Part shown: positions 54,416-63,652 of the stretch, piece after piece
Position numbering within the stretch: position 1 is the stretch's first letter
Layout of the letters: each line of letters opens with the position of its first letter
Source: Nitrososphaerota archaeon
GTDB lineage: Archaea; Thermoproteota; Nitrososphaeria; Nitrososphaerales; Nitrosopumilaceae
Assembly (NCBI GenBank): GCA_028867785.1
Contig: JAGWFS010000006.1
Span: 1 to 64,000, forward strand
Reading direction: 5' to 3'
Length of the DNA stretch: 64,000 nucleotides
Position numbers and translations under genes: made by a program
Notes under the pieces: generated by a model
Databases searched by the model: none
The model's input: the letters and a program-made list of their open reading frames with translations, nothing else
Told to the model about the DNA's origin: nothing

Positions 54416-55699
54416 ATGTCCCATACCGGATACCGAGGAAAAAGCCTGGAATTCCTAAAAAAGAACAAGATAGAAGTCGGCAACCTTGTCAAAATTCAGG
54501 CAGATTCCACCTATTCAGGGATTTTGATGCCAAGATACGAATACAGCGATGACGACCACATTGTGCTCAAGCTAAAAAATGGCTACAATATAGGATTGGA
54601 GATTGGGAAAATATCACACATAGAAACAGAATCACGTCAGTCGACAAAGAAGGAAACCATCTCACATCCTCAGGCTGATCCAAAATTACCCAAAATTTTG
54701 CTCATATCAACTGGGGGAACCATTGCAAGCAGAATAGATTACAGGACAGGAGGGGTAACTCCAGCACTCACTGCATCAGAGCTTAACGCAAGTGTCCCGG
54801 AATTATCCAAGATAGCTAACATAGACACAGAAGTGTTGTTTTCTGAATATTCTGAAAATCTATTACCAGAACACTGGATAAAGATTGCAGAACGATTCGA
54901 GTCATGCGCCAGATCGGAATACAAAGGAATCATAGTGGCACACGGGACTGACACCATGCAGTATACTGCTGCCGCACTTTCATTTTCATTGTCTGGGTTT
55001 CCAAAGCCGGTAGCTTTGGTAGGATCCCAGAGATCTTCAGATAGGCCTTCGTCAGATGCTGCTCTAAATCTCATTGCAGCAACCAAGTTCCTAGTCAAAA
55101 CTGATTCCAATGGCATTTTTGTTGTAATGCACAACTCAACAAGTGACGACGAGGTTGCTTGCCACTGGGGAACAAGGGTAAGAAAAAACCACACCAGCAG
55201 AAGAAATGCGTTTCAGACCATAGGCGGATCTCCTGCTTTCATTGTGAAAAACGACAGCATTGAAAAAAATCCGCTGTTTAACGCTCCACAAAATGCATTC
55301 GCCCCCAAGATTAATTTCAACAGCAAGGTCATGTTAATGAAGTATTATCCCGGTCTTGATCCTGCGTTAATTGATAATGCAACAAATTCTGGTTACAAGG
55401 CAGTGATTTTTGAGGGTACTGGCCTCGGACATGTGGGAAAGGTAATGTATGAGGCCATATCACGCGCAAAAAGAAAGGGACTGTTCATTGGCATGACGTC
55501 ACAATGCATAGACGGGATTGTACGTATGACAGTTTATGATAGCGGGAGAGATTTGTTGAATTTGGGCGTGATTCCACTTGGAAACATGATCCCAGAAACT
55601 GCACTTGTGAAAGCCATGTGGGCTTTGGGTAATGCCAGAGATATAGACGAGATGGAAAAAATGATGAGGGAAAACATATCTTTAGAAATTTCAGACTAA
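54416..55699 (+). CDS. gatD: Glu-tRNA(Gln) amidotransferase subunit D
   Basis: GatD is the asparaginase-type subunit that frees ammonia from Asn or Gln for GatE. The 427-residue product has an N-terminal extension (about 1-85), the asparaginase core with STGGTIASRIDYRTGGVTP, HGTDTMQYTAAALSF and the catalytic Lys and Thr region, and the C-terminal domain. TTTAATAAAA about 26 bases before the ATG suggests its own leaderless promoter. gatE follows directly, 32 bases on. Confidence 0.93.
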   Translation: MSHTGYRGKSLEFLKKNKIEVGNLVKIQADSTYSGILMPRYEYSDDDHIVLKLKNGYNIGLEIGKISHIETESRQSTKKETISHPQADPKLPKILLISTGGTIASRIDYRTGGVTPALTASELNASVPELSKIANIDTEVLFSEYSENLLPEHWIKIAERFESCARSEYKGIIVAHGTDTMQYTAAALSFSLSGFPKPVALVGSQRSSDRPSSDAALNLIAATKFLVKTDSNGIFVVMHNSTSDDEVACHWGTRVRKNHTSRRNAFQTIGGSPAFIVKNDSIEKNPLFNAPQNAFAPKINFNSKVMLMKYYPGLDPALIDNATNSGYKAVIFEGTGLGHVGKVMYEAISRAKRKGLFIGMTSQCIDGIVRMTVYDSGRDLLNLGVIPLGNMIPETALVKAMWALGNARDIDEMEKMMRENISLEISD

Positions 55700-55731
55700 G
55701 ATTTAAAACAAGTATAACAGTAAAACTAGAA

Positions 55732-57642
55732 GTGTCTGAAATTCAGATAGACAAAATTGGTCTCAAGGTAGGTTTGGAAGTACATCAGCAACTTGGAACG
55801 GGTAAAAAATTATTCTGCAATTGTTCTTCAATAGAGTCAACAGATTATCCACTAAAATTTACTCGCAGGTTGAGAATAGCAAGGAGCGAGCTTGGAGAAC
55901 TGGATCCCAGTGCCCTATTTGAAACTAGCAAACAGAAAACCATAATGTATTATGCAAATCCTGAGAGCAGTTGCCTCGTAGAACAAGATGAAGAGCCTCC
56001 TCACGAGGTAAGCCCAGATGCAAAAGAAACTGCCTTGATTATAGCTTCTGCATTGAAAACAAACATCTTCAGCGAGGTTTACGTTATGAGAAAACTTGTC
56101 ATAGACGGTTCAAACACGTCAGGATTCCAGAGAACCATGTTAGTTGGACTGGGGGGAAGCCTCACAGTAGATGGAAAAAGCGTTGGCGTTCAAAGCATAT
56201 GCCTGGAAGAAGATGCGGCAAAGCTCCTCAACGACTCGTCTGATCTTAGGGAATACACCTTGGACAGATTGGGAATACCGCTAGTAGAGATAGCACTTGA
56301 ACCAGTCAGTGGAACGCCCCAAGAAATTAAAAAAATCGCATTGACGATTGGGCGCATGTTACGTGCAACCAAGAGGGTCCAGAGAGGCCTTGGCTCAATA
56401 AGACAAGACGTCAATGTCTCAATTGAGGGCGGAGGAGTTGTAGAGGTAAAAGGGGTGCAAAAGCTTGACCAGCTTGAAAAAGTGATAGAATACGAAGCTA
56501 AGAGACAGCACGGCCTCAAAATAATACAGGAAAAATTGCAGAAATTAGGCATTGAACGAATTGCCAAGGAAATGGATGTAAAGGACGTGACCGAGGCGTT
56601 TGAGAATTGCCAGTCAAAAACCATTCAGAAAGCATTAGCAAATGGTGCAATTGTAAAAGCAATCAAGGTAAAGAGTTTTTCAGGCATGTTTGGTTTTGAG
56701 CCATATCCCGGAATCAGGCTTGGAAAGCAATTGGGCGAACTGGTAAGATTCTTTGGTCTAGGAGGCGTATTCCATTCAGACGAGCTTCCAAATTATGGAA
56801 TCGCAGAAGATGAGATACAACAAGTGAGGAAGATCCTCCAGACACAGCAAAACGACGGTTTTTTGGTTCTTGCTGGAGAGTCACAGAAACTAGATCTGGT
56901 GACAGAGTCAATAATAAAGAGGATAGAGGATGCCAAGGTCGGCATACCTGCAGAGACCAGGGTTGCTACCCTAGCTGGAGAAACAGTTTATCTCAGGCCC
57001 AGACCGGGAGCTTCTAGAATGTATCCTGAGACCGACATACTGCCAATTATTGTAACCAAGACCGAGATGGAAGAAGCCAAAAAGAAAATTCCAAAATCCT
57101 GGGAGGAAGGATTGCTTGAGATTCAGAGACAATATGAGTTGAATCCACAGCTTGCCTTGCAGATATTTGACTCGGAATATCTGGATTTATTCGAATTAAT
57201 ATGCAAAGACAAGAGAGTCTCCCCCAATTTTGTGTCATCTATTCTTTGCGGTACAATTACCAATCTTGAAAGACGTGGCTTGAACTCTGAATTATTGAAA
57301 AATTCCGACATTTCAAAGACATTCGAGTTTTTGGCAGAGGGTAGAATTGCAAAAGAATCAGTTGAGATAATCTTTGAGAGCATAATGAACGGAAAAGCCA
57401 GTTCCATAGAAGATGTCATTGAAAAAAATGCAATGAATACGATGGATGATAATGAGCTAAATAGCGTATTAGATGGGTTGATATCAGATAACATCACGAT
57501 CATAAAACAACAAGGTATGAGATCTATGGGACCACTTATGGGGCTGGCAATGAAAAACCTTAGAGGAAAGGTTGACGGCCAGAGAATAAACCAGTTATTG
57601 GAATCTAAGATAAAAGCTCGAATTGATGCAAGTTCAAAGTGA
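55732..57642 (+). CDS. gatE: Glu-tRNA(Gln) amidotransferase subunit E
   Basis: GatE activates the glutamate on misacylated tRNA(Gln) and amidates it with ammonia from GatD. The 636-residue product holds GLEVHQQLGTGKKLFCNCSS, DGSNTSGFQRTMLVGLGG, GLGSIRQDVNVSIEGG, RMYPETDILPI and the C-terminal YqeY-like tail, all GatB/GatE hallmarks; an insertion AKR-x in the middle is the AspRS-like domain of GatE. GTG start, with ATTTAAAACA about 27 bases before it. Confidence 0.94.
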   Translation: MSEIQIDKIGLKVGLEVHQQLGTGKKLFCNCSSIESTDYPLKFTRRLRIARSELGELDPSALFETSKQKTIMYYANPESSCLVEQDEEPPHEVSPDAKETALIIASALKTNIFSEVYVMRKLVIDGSNTSGFQRTMLVGLGGSLTVDGKSVGVQSICLEEDAAKLLNDSSDLREYTLDRLGIPLVEIALEPVSGTPQEIKKIALTIGRMLRATKRVQRGLGSIRQDVNVSIEGGGVVEVKGVQKLDQLEKVIEYEAKRQHGLKIIQEKLQKLGIERIAKEMDVKDVTEAFENCQSKTIQKALANGAIVKAIKVKSFSGMFGFEPYPGIRLGKQLGELVRFFGLGGVFHSDELPNYGIAEDEIQQVRKILQTQQNDGFLVLAGESQKLDLVTESIIKRIEDAKVGIPAETRVATLAGETVYLRPRPGASRMYPETDILPIIVTKTEMEEAKKKIPKSWEEGLLEIQRQYELNPQLALQIFDSEYLDLFELICKDKRVSPNFVSSILCGTITNLERRGLNSELLKNSDISKTFEFLAEGRIAKESVEIIFESIMNGKASSIEDVIEKNAMNTMDDNELNSVLDGLISDNITIIKQQGMRSMGPLMGLAMKNLRGKVDGQRINQLLESKIKARIDASSK

Positions 57643-57650
57643 GTTTAACA

Positions 57651-57992
57651 TCATATTGCGTGGACTCCTTTTTGTCCGCTTCCGATGTCTACTGCAGTAT
57701 CAATATTGTCAATGAATATCTTTCCATCACCCACAGAACCAGTGCTTGCAGCAGCAAGAATGACGCTAATCACCTTGTCTACAATCGAGTCGTCAACTAC
57801 TGTAAGAACATAGCTCTTTACATTGAACTTTGTGTACGTATTTGTAGACTTTTCGGTATCTTTTACTGTTTTGCTTGCCCGTCCCCATCCTCTTGCTTCA
57901 AAAATAGTAATTCCTCCAACACCTGCTTTCTTTAATGCCTCAACCACAGCATCAAGTTTGTTATAAGATACTACGGCCTCGACTCTTTTCAT
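57651..57992 (-). CDS. glnK: PII nitrogen regulator GlnK-like with unusual T-loop
   Basis: The 113-residue product has the PII core (MKRVEAVVSYNKLDAVVEAL) and the B-loop TGSVGDGKIFI, typical of ATP binding. The T-loop from Gly37 is atypical: GRASKTVKDTEKSTNTYTKF in place of the usual QKG...YRG segment, with one Tyr at 53. The start at 57992 is chosen by a TATA box about 27 bases upstream; the longer frame reaches into the tRNA-Leu gene. No amt gene is adjacent, so the partner is unknown. It follows gatE convergently. Confidence 0.88.
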   Translation of the reverse strand: MKRVEAVVSYNKLDAVVEALKKAGVGGITIFEARGWGRASKTVKDTEKSTNTYTKFNVKSYVLTVVDDSIVDKVISVILAAASTGSVGDGKIFIDNIDTAVDIGSGQKGVHAI

Positions 57993-58014
57993 GAAGCCAA
58001 CAATCGGCCAATGG

Positions 58015-58023
58015 ATTATAAAT
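58015..58023 (-). promoter_or_regulatory. TATA box of glnK
   Basis: ATTTATAAT (minus strand) is centred about 27 bases from the ATG at 57992. It rejects the earlier ATG at 58034, which would lie upstream of the TATA box. Confidence 0.6.
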
Positions 58024-58052
58024 TTTTCACTCATTGCCAAAAAATTTTGTAA

Positions 58053-58137
58053 TGCGGGAGGTGGGATTTGAACCCACGAACTCCTAAGAGATAAGGTTCT
58101 GAGCCTTACGCCGTTGACCAGGCTAGGCGACCCCCGC
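58053..58137 (-). tRNA. tRNA-Leu (anticodon CAG)
   Basis: A class II tRNA of 85 bases. The acceptor GCGGGGG pairs with CTCCCGC with one G-T pair, the anticodon stem TAAGG/CCTTA closes loop CTCAGAA giving CAG, a long variable arm (TCTCTTAGGAGTTC) follows, and the T stem GTGGG/CCCAC closes TTCAAAT. The discriminator base is A. CCA is not encoded. Confidence 0.95.
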
Positions 58138-58259
58138 AACGTGAAAATTAAAACGCCAGAATAAGTGTCTTTATTCCAAGTTCGTCATATAATAGGAAAA
58201 AGTTTCATGTCTAATCCCGTGAAATACATTACAGATACACAAGATCCGGATATGAGAGA

Positions 58260-58808
58260 TTAATTATGATTGATTTTGCCAATAATGCCTACTGCCTCCT
58301 CTAGTTCATAGATTCTCTTTGCCCTAGGATCAGGAAATTGAAGATTCCATGGTTGGCTGTATAGTATTACTGACTTTTCTCTGGCCAGTATGGCTTCTGC
58401 ATTTATTGGCGAATCATCGATGAAGACATCATAATCAAGTTTCGCTTTTTCTGTGCCCTCTACTACTCCCACATAATTTTTAAAAATCACATCATGCATT
58501 TTGAGCCAATTCTTTACATCATCATGTGTGGAATCTTCTCTTGCAGTCACTATATCTACAGTTCCCATTTTTGAAAGTTCCCAAGATGCATGGGAAATAT
58601 TATTTTCAGTTGGTGGAATGGTCGTCCAAGACTTCCAGCATGTTGAGAGTTCTTTATAGAAATCAAATTTGTTTATATTGTATTTTTTCCAAAAATCCCA
58701 TTCCGATATATCTGACTTTAATATGGTTGTACGAACTTTGTTGTTGTATGACAGCCAGGCATCAATGACATCTGCAAGTACTCCATCCACATCCAAGGCA
58801 ATCCTCAA
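58260..58808 (-). CDS. HAD-family 5'-nucleotidase-like phosphatase
   Basis: The 182-residue protein has the nucleophile motif IALDVDGVLADVIDAWLSY, motif II VDIVTAREDS, and the acidic motif DVFIDDSPINAEAIL as in 5'(3')-deoxyribonucleotidases and related HAD phosphatases. The substrate may be a nucleotide but the family is broad. It follows dnaJ by 3 bases on the same strand, which suggests a shared message. Confidence 0.78.
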   Translation of the reverse strand: MRIALDVDGVLADVIDAWLSYNNKVRTTILKSDISEWDFWKKYNINKFDFYKELSTCWKSWTTIPPTENNISHASWELSKMGTVDIVTAREDSTHDDVKNWLKMHDVIFKNYVGVVEGTEKAKLDYDVFIDDSPINAEAILAREKSVILYSQPWNLQFPDPRAKRIYELEEAVGIIGKINHN

Positions 58809-58811
58809 TAT

Positions 58812-59918
58812 TTATTCCCCGGAATTCATGGTGTCTTGTAGTTCTTCAAGTAGCTTGCGTTGGTGTTTATCGATTTTTTTCGGTATATTGACGACAAATC
58901 TGACATATTGATCACCCCTGCCTCTGCTTCCTTGATGCGGCAGACCCTTTCCCTTTAGTTTTATTATGGTATTTGGCTGACTGCCTGCTTCAACGTCAAT
59001 TTTTTCAGTTCCCTCCAATGTGGGTACGGTCAGTTTTTTACCCAGAGTAGCGTCGATCATGGAGATATTTTCATCATAGAATATGTCTGCCCCATCACGC
59101 TTGAACTTGCCGTGAGGCATGACTTTGATTCTGACAATGAGATCACCGCTTAGTCCATTTGACATTGGTTCTCCTTGCCCTTTTATTCTATATTCACCAC
59201 TCTCAATCCCAGGAGGTATTTCAAATGAAAAATGTCTCATTCCCTTTTGTTTGCCAGAACCCTTGCATTTGGAGCATGGTCTCTCAATTATTTTGCCTTG
59301 CCCTCTGCAGGTATTGCATGGTTGAACAGTAACAAACGTGGAAAAGCCACTGCTACGGGATGTTCTTACCTGTCCATGACCATTGCAAACAGAACATGTC
59401 CTGGCAGATGTACCAGGAGAAGCACCGGTTCCTTTGCATACCTCACATTGAATATCGCTTGGAAGTTCAATCTCCTCCTGTTTTCCCTTGAGAACATCCT
59501 CAAGCGTTATTTCTGTATCATACACCATATCTGCTCCTCGTTCTCCTCCAAATCCAAAATCAAATCCTCCAAACCTGAAACCCCCGCCCCCCCTGCCGAA
59601 AAGATTTTCAAAAATGGATTCAAATCCAGAACCAAAGACATCCTCAAAGTTGACTTTGGAGCCTTGGAATATGTCTTCAGTGCTATATCTTCCGTCAACC
59701 CCCGCGTGACCATAGCTGTCATAGAGTTTGCGTTTCTCAGCATCAGACAATACTGCATAGGCTTCGGACACTTCTTTGAAATGTTCTGCAGCATCTGGCG
59801 ACTTGTTTCTATCTGGATGGAATTTGAGAGCAAGTTTTCTGTACTGGGATTTTATTTCATCTTGGGAGGAGTTTTTCTGAAGGCCCAAGACTTCATAATA
59901 ATCGCGTTTTGTACTCAT
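58812..59918 (-). CDS. dnaJ: Chaperone protein DnaJ (type I Hsp40)
   Basis: The 368-residue co-chaperone delivers substrates to DnaK and stimulates its ATPase. It has the J-domain with HPD ([18 protein letters not shown]), a Gly/Phe-rich linker (about 95-125), four zinc-binding CxxCxGxG repeats ([32 protein letters not shown]) and the C-terminal substrate domain. It is the third gene after grpE and dnaK on the same strand. Confidence 0.96.
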   Translation of the reverse strand: MSTKRDYYEVLGLQKNSSQDEIKSQYRKLALKFHPDRNKSPDAAEHFKEVSEAYAVLSDAEKRKLYDSYGHAGVDGRYSTEDIFQGSKVNFEDVFGSGFESIFENLFGRGGGGFRFGGFDFGFGGERGADMVYDTEITLEDVLKGKQEEIELPSDIQCEVCKGTGASPGTSARTCSVCNGHGQVRTSRSSGFSTFVTVQPCNTCRGQGKIIERPCSKCKGSGKQKGMRHFSFEIPPGIESGEYRIKGQGEPMSNGLSGDLIVRIKVMPHGKFKRDGADIFYDENISMIDATLGKKLTVPTLEGTEKIDVEAGSQPNTIIKLKGKGLPHQGSRGRGDQYVRFVVNIPKKIDKHQRKLLEELQDTMNSGE

Positions 59919-59953
59919 GATTATACAGTATTATTTATTCCCAAGTATAAACA

Positions 59954-61804
59954 TCAGTTTGTCTTTCCCCCAGCAGCTTGGTCGGAAGATCCTGCAGTTT
60001 CCTGTGCTCCAGATTCTGCAGTACCCTGTGTGCCAGCTCCAGGAGGCGGGGTTGCATTTTTGTAAAGTTCTGTGCTAATGTCATTTACTATTTTCTTTAG
60101 TGCATCAAGTTTTGGCCTGATTTCAGCAGGTTCCTTGTCAAGAACATCTTTGAGATCCTTTATCGCGTTGCTTACCTTTATTCCTTGATCTTGTGATACC
60201 TTGTCCTTAAGATCTTGGTTTATCAGCTTCTCGGTAGCGTAGATATACTGTTCTGCTTCATTTTTTACTTCCACCCCTTCTTTCTTCTTTTTGTCTTGTT
60301 CAGCAAAGGTTTCAGCGTCCTTTTTCATTTTTTCAATGTCATCTTTTGAAAGTTTTGTGCTTGCTGTAATAGTTATCTTGGCTTCCTTTTGAGTTGCAAG
60401 ATCTTTGGCAGTGACATTAAGAATTCCGTTTGCGTCAATGTCGAATTTGACCTCGATTTGCGGCACGCCCCGTGGTGCGGGCGGAATGCCGGACAAGTTG
60501 AAGCTTCCAAGAGAGACGTTATCTGAAGCCATGGGTCTTTCACCTTGTGCTATGTGAATTGTTACAGCAGTCTGGTTGTCAGCAGCAGTGGTGAAGGTTT
60601 TGCTTTTGGAGGTTGGGATTGTCGTATTTCTCTCTATTATGGGTTCCCGCAAGCCGCCAAGAACCTCCACTCCAAGAGTTAATGGCGTGACGTCTAAAAG
60701 AACAATATCGCTTGTTACCTCACCTGCAATGATTCCTGCCTGTATAGCAGCTCCCAGTGCCACAGCTTCCATTGGATCAACCCCAGCCTCTGGGTCTTTT
60801 CCCATCACGGTGGCTACAAATTTTCGGATTTGCGGTATCCTTGTCGGTCCGCCCACAAGGATGATCTTGCTTACGTCTGATGGGGACAGTTTTGCATCCT
60901 CCAGCGCCTTTGTCATAGACGGCCTGCATCTTTCGACAATAGGATTTATGAGCTCTTCAAATTTTGCGCGAGTTATTTTCAATTCCAGGTTCTTTGGTCC
61001 AGAGGACGGATCGTACGATATGAAGGGCAGGTTGATGTCAGTTTCAAATACTGATGAGAGTTCAATCTTTGCCTTTTCAGCCGCTTCTCTAACCCTTACC
61101 ATGGCTGCACTATCCTTGGTAAGTTCTATTCCGGATGATTTTCTGAAATTATCAACGACATAATCAATTAGAACTTTGTCCATATCCGTTCCTCCCAACT
61201 GCGTATCACCAGAGGTGCTCAGTACCTCAAAGACGCCTCCTCCCATTTCCATTATTGTCACATCAAGAGTTCCTCCTCCCAAATCAAAGACCATTATTTT
61301 CATGTCTTGTTTTGATTTGTCAAGACCAAAGGCAAGCGCTGCAGCAGTAGGCTCGTTTATTATCCTGACAACCTCAAGGCCTGCTATTTGCCCGGCGTCC
61401 TTGGTGGCCTGCCTTTGATTATCGTTAAAGTAGGCAGGGACGGTTATCACGGCTTTGTCTATTTTTTCTCCAATGAATGCCTCGGCATCTTTCTTTATTT
61501 TTTGCAAAATAAAGGCAGAAACTTGCTGGGGCTTGTATTCCTTGCCATGAATCTTAAAAGCATGATCTGTCCCCATCTTCCTTTTTGCTGCCACCACTGT
61601 TCCATCAGGATTTGTTACTGCTTGCCTTCTTGCCGGCTCGCCTACAATAAGTTGGCCGTCTTTGGTAAAAGCTACCACTGATGGAAAGGCCTTGCCTCCG
61701 ACAGTAGTTCCCTCAGCAGCCGGAATCAAGGTAGGTTTTCCACCCATCATAACTGCCGCCGCAGAGTTGCTAGTTCCCAAATCAATACCAATAATTTTAG
61801 CCAT
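59954..61804 (-). CDS. dnaK: Chaperone protein DnaK (Hsp70)
   Basis: The 616-residue product begins [23 protein letters not shown] and has [49 protein letters not shown] and the substrate domain with [17 protein letters not shown]. The C-terminal lid ends in a Gly/Ala-rich tail with [12 protein letters not shown]. It overlaps grpE by 8 bases. Hsp70 is patchy in archaea and is thought to have come from bacteria. Confidence 0.97.
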   Translation of the reverse strand: MAKIIGIDLGTSNSAAAVMMGGKPTLIPAAEGTTVGGKAFPSVVAFTKDGQLIVGEPARRQAVTNPDGTVVAAKRKMGTDHAFKIHGKEYKPQQVSAFILQKIKKDAEAFIGEKIDKAVITVPAYFNDNQRQATKDAGQIAGLEVVRIINEPTAAALAFGLDKSKQDMKIMVFDLGGGTLDVTIMEMGGGVFEVLSTSGDTQLGGTDMDKVLIDYVVDNFRKSSGIELTKDSAAMVRVREAAEKAKIELSSVFETDINLPFISYDPSSGPKNLELKITRAKFEELINPIVERCRPSMTKALEDAKLSPSDVSKIILVGGPTRIPQIRKFVATVMGKDPEAGVDPMEAVALGAAIQAGIIAGEVTSDIVLLDVTPLTLGVEVLGGLREPIIERNTTIPTSKSKTFTTAADNQTAVTIHIAQGERPMASDNVSLGSFNLSGIPPAPRGVPQIEVKFDIDANGILNVTAKDLATQKEAKITITASTKLSKDDIEKMKKDAETFAEQDKKKKEGVEVKNEAEQYIYATEKLINQDLKDKVSQDQGIKVSNAIKDLKDVLDKEPAEIRPKLDALKKIVNDISTELYKNATPPPGAGTQGTAESGAQETAGSSDQAAGGKTN

Positions 61805-62372
61805 TTTGATCCATCTCTTTGATATGTTTCTTAGATATTTCTACTAAGCTAGGTCTAATAATTCTGTCTTTTAAAATATATCCCTTGCGCAGTTCCGCTG
61901 TAATCACATCGTCATCAAGTGCTAGGTCGTTTTTTATCGAAATTGCTTCGTGTAATGCGGGGTCAAAAACTTCTCCTAATGCCTCAATAGGTTTTACACC
62001 ATGTTCAGACAAGAAGGAATTCATGTTCTTTAGAATAGCATCCAATCCGTCTGTATTCACGTTTTGTTTTGATAATGCATCCTTTGCACGAACAAAATCA
62101 TCATAAATCGATAAAAATTTCAAAATCATGCCGTCAGTAATAGAGTTTACCTTGTTTTGAACATCTAGTTCGTTTCTTTTCTTTAAATTTTCAAAATCCG
62201 CAAGTAAATATTGTATTTTTTTTTCTTGCGAGATAGTTTTTCCCCTTTCTTTTTCTAATTCATTTTTCAGCTCTTGAGTATTTTTGGTTTCTTGTTCCTC
62301 GGTTTCTGCCGTCATGCCTTCTTCATGCAAGGATTTTCCCTCGGTTTCATTTTTGTTATCATCGCTAGACAA
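61797..62372 (-). CDS. grpE: Nucleotide exchange factor GrpE
   Basis: The 191-residue product has the long N-terminal coiled coil ([17 protein letters not shown] onward) and the C-terminal beta wing with [38 protein letters not shown]. It drives ADP release from DnaK. It is the first gene of the chaperone operon, overlapping dnaK by 8 bases. Confidence 0.95.
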   Translation of the reverse strand: MSSDDNKNETEGKSLHEEGMTAETEEQETKNTQELKNELEKERGKTISQEKKIQYLLADFENLKKRNELDVQNKVNSITDGMILKFLSIYDDFVRAKDALSKQNVNTDGLDAILKNMNSFLSEHGVKPIEALGEVFDPALHEAISIKNDLALDDDVITAELRKGYILKDRIIRPSLVEISKKHIKEMDQNG

Positions 62373-62401
62373 ATCTAAACACCCTTTATTGCATACCTTT
62401 A

Positions 62402-63535
62402 TTATAATATCTCACACAAAGGGTTGGTTTTTATTATTATCACATCGGAATCTTTTCCATTTTTGACAACCTTGTCGTAGTCAATTTTTGAGCATGCAAC
62501 TATGATGGTGGTTTTATCACTATGGAAAAGATCAAGACCTAGTACCTCTTGGACCTCTACATCTCCTATATAGTCACGCAGTTTTGTAACAAGAGAATTC
62601 AACATGTCAACCTTGTCCCCACGCATCTCATAGGAATCCTGCGTCCAGACTAGAACTACCCTGGTCCTGCTTGCCTTGAGCTCGTTCTTTTTCAGCGTGG
62701 ATCTAATCTCATCAATAAGTCTCTTGACATAACCTTCTATTCCCTTGATGCTACCGTTTACAAGATACATCATAGTGCCGGCACCCTCGACAGACGTACC
62801 AAGCGATCTCAGATCATACAAGCCATTTGTCATGTCATCTAGAAACAAATCCTTGTAGTCTGTAAATACAAGATCATTTCGCGTAGCTGGATCTTGTGCA
62901 AATTTGCAAACTTCAAGTATGCTTGCCAGACTCGAAAATTGTGTCAGAACTTTTATTGCATGAATGATTTCAGAAGAAGGCATGGAGACAAATTTTTTCG
63001 TCTTTTTCTCCACTTCTAACAGCTTGCCGAGTTTGTCGTCGGCCTTGCCATTAAAGGAACCAACAATTTCTGGAACGTATCCTTTTGAAAGAGGATAATA
63101 AAAGTATGATATTCCTTTTCCCATCTCGAGTCCTACAATATGTTCCAAAAGGGATATGGTTTCATTGTTGCCTCCAATACCAGTGGGAAGATTGTAAATG
63201 ACTGACCCGCCCTTTTTCATTGGAGATGTGGCATCTTTGAATTTAGAGTGAATTTCCATCTTTGCTTCCTGGCCGGTTTTTCTAATCCTTGGAGCAAAGA
63301 AGAGATACTCTGCGTGAGATATGGCCACGTCAATTGGTTCCACTCCAAGCAATGGCTCATCCTCTTTTAATGATGTAACATTTGGGTATGTCTTGGCAAT
63401 TTCAGCCTTGAGAGAAATTGCCATGTGAGCCGATTCGTCCACAATGAAGACATCTGCTCCCTTTATTGCCATTTGGCATGCGATTGAGTATCCTTCTGTA
63501 CTAAGTCCATAAACAACAACTTTTGTGGCAGCCAA
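62402..63535 (-). CDS. Rossmann-fold protein of unknown function (dehydrogenase-like)
   Basis: The 377-residue product has an N-terminal Rossmann motif (VVVYGLSTEGYSIACQMAIKG), then GNNETISLLEHIVGLEMGKGIS and a C-terminal alpha/beta half. It is loosely like the NAD-binding part of UDP-glucose/ManNAc dehydrogenases, but lacks a clear GGHC motif. I cannot name a reaction. It lies 29 bases upstream of grpE on the same strand and could be transcribed with the chaperones. Confidence 0.6.
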   Translation of the reverse strand: MAATKVVVYGLSTEGYSIACQMAIKGADVFIVDESAHMAISLKAEIAKTYPNVTSLKEDEPLLGVEPIDVAISHAEYLFFAPRIRKTGQEAKMEIHSKFKDATSPMKKGGSVIYNLPTGIGGNNETISLLEHIVGLEMGKGISYFYYPLSKGYVPEIVGSFNGKADDKLGKLLEVEKKTKKFVSMPSSEIIHAIKVLTQFSSLASILEVCKFAQDPATRNDLVFTDYKDLFLDDMTNGLYDLRSLGTSVEGAGTMMYLVNGSIKGIEGYVKRLIDEIRSTLKKNELKASRTRVVLVWTQDSYEMRGDKVDMLNSLVTKLRDYIGDVEVQEVLGLDLFHSDKTTIIVACSKIDYDKVVKNGKDSDVIIIKTNPLCEIL

Positions 63536-63652
63536 ATCATGCGAACTTAAGAGTGTAGGCTAAGAAAAACTTTGCCTACCATACTTTAAAAGGTCTTTTT
63601 GGAGAAAATAAGTCAGTTTTTTAAAGTTTGGAACTTAAATGAATGTCATATT

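Noticed and set aside
58207-58263. 18-codon plus frame after a TATA-like CATATAATAG
   Set aside because: It is too short to judge, overlaps the HAD gene end, and has no coupling or motif.
59232-60065. Plus-strand frame of 277 codons
   Set aside because: It is the reverse of dnaJ and the dnaK tail, both with full conserved motifs.
60576-61163. Plus-strand frame of 195 codons
   Set aside because: It is the reverse of dnaK; Ser/Ile-rich and without any family signature.
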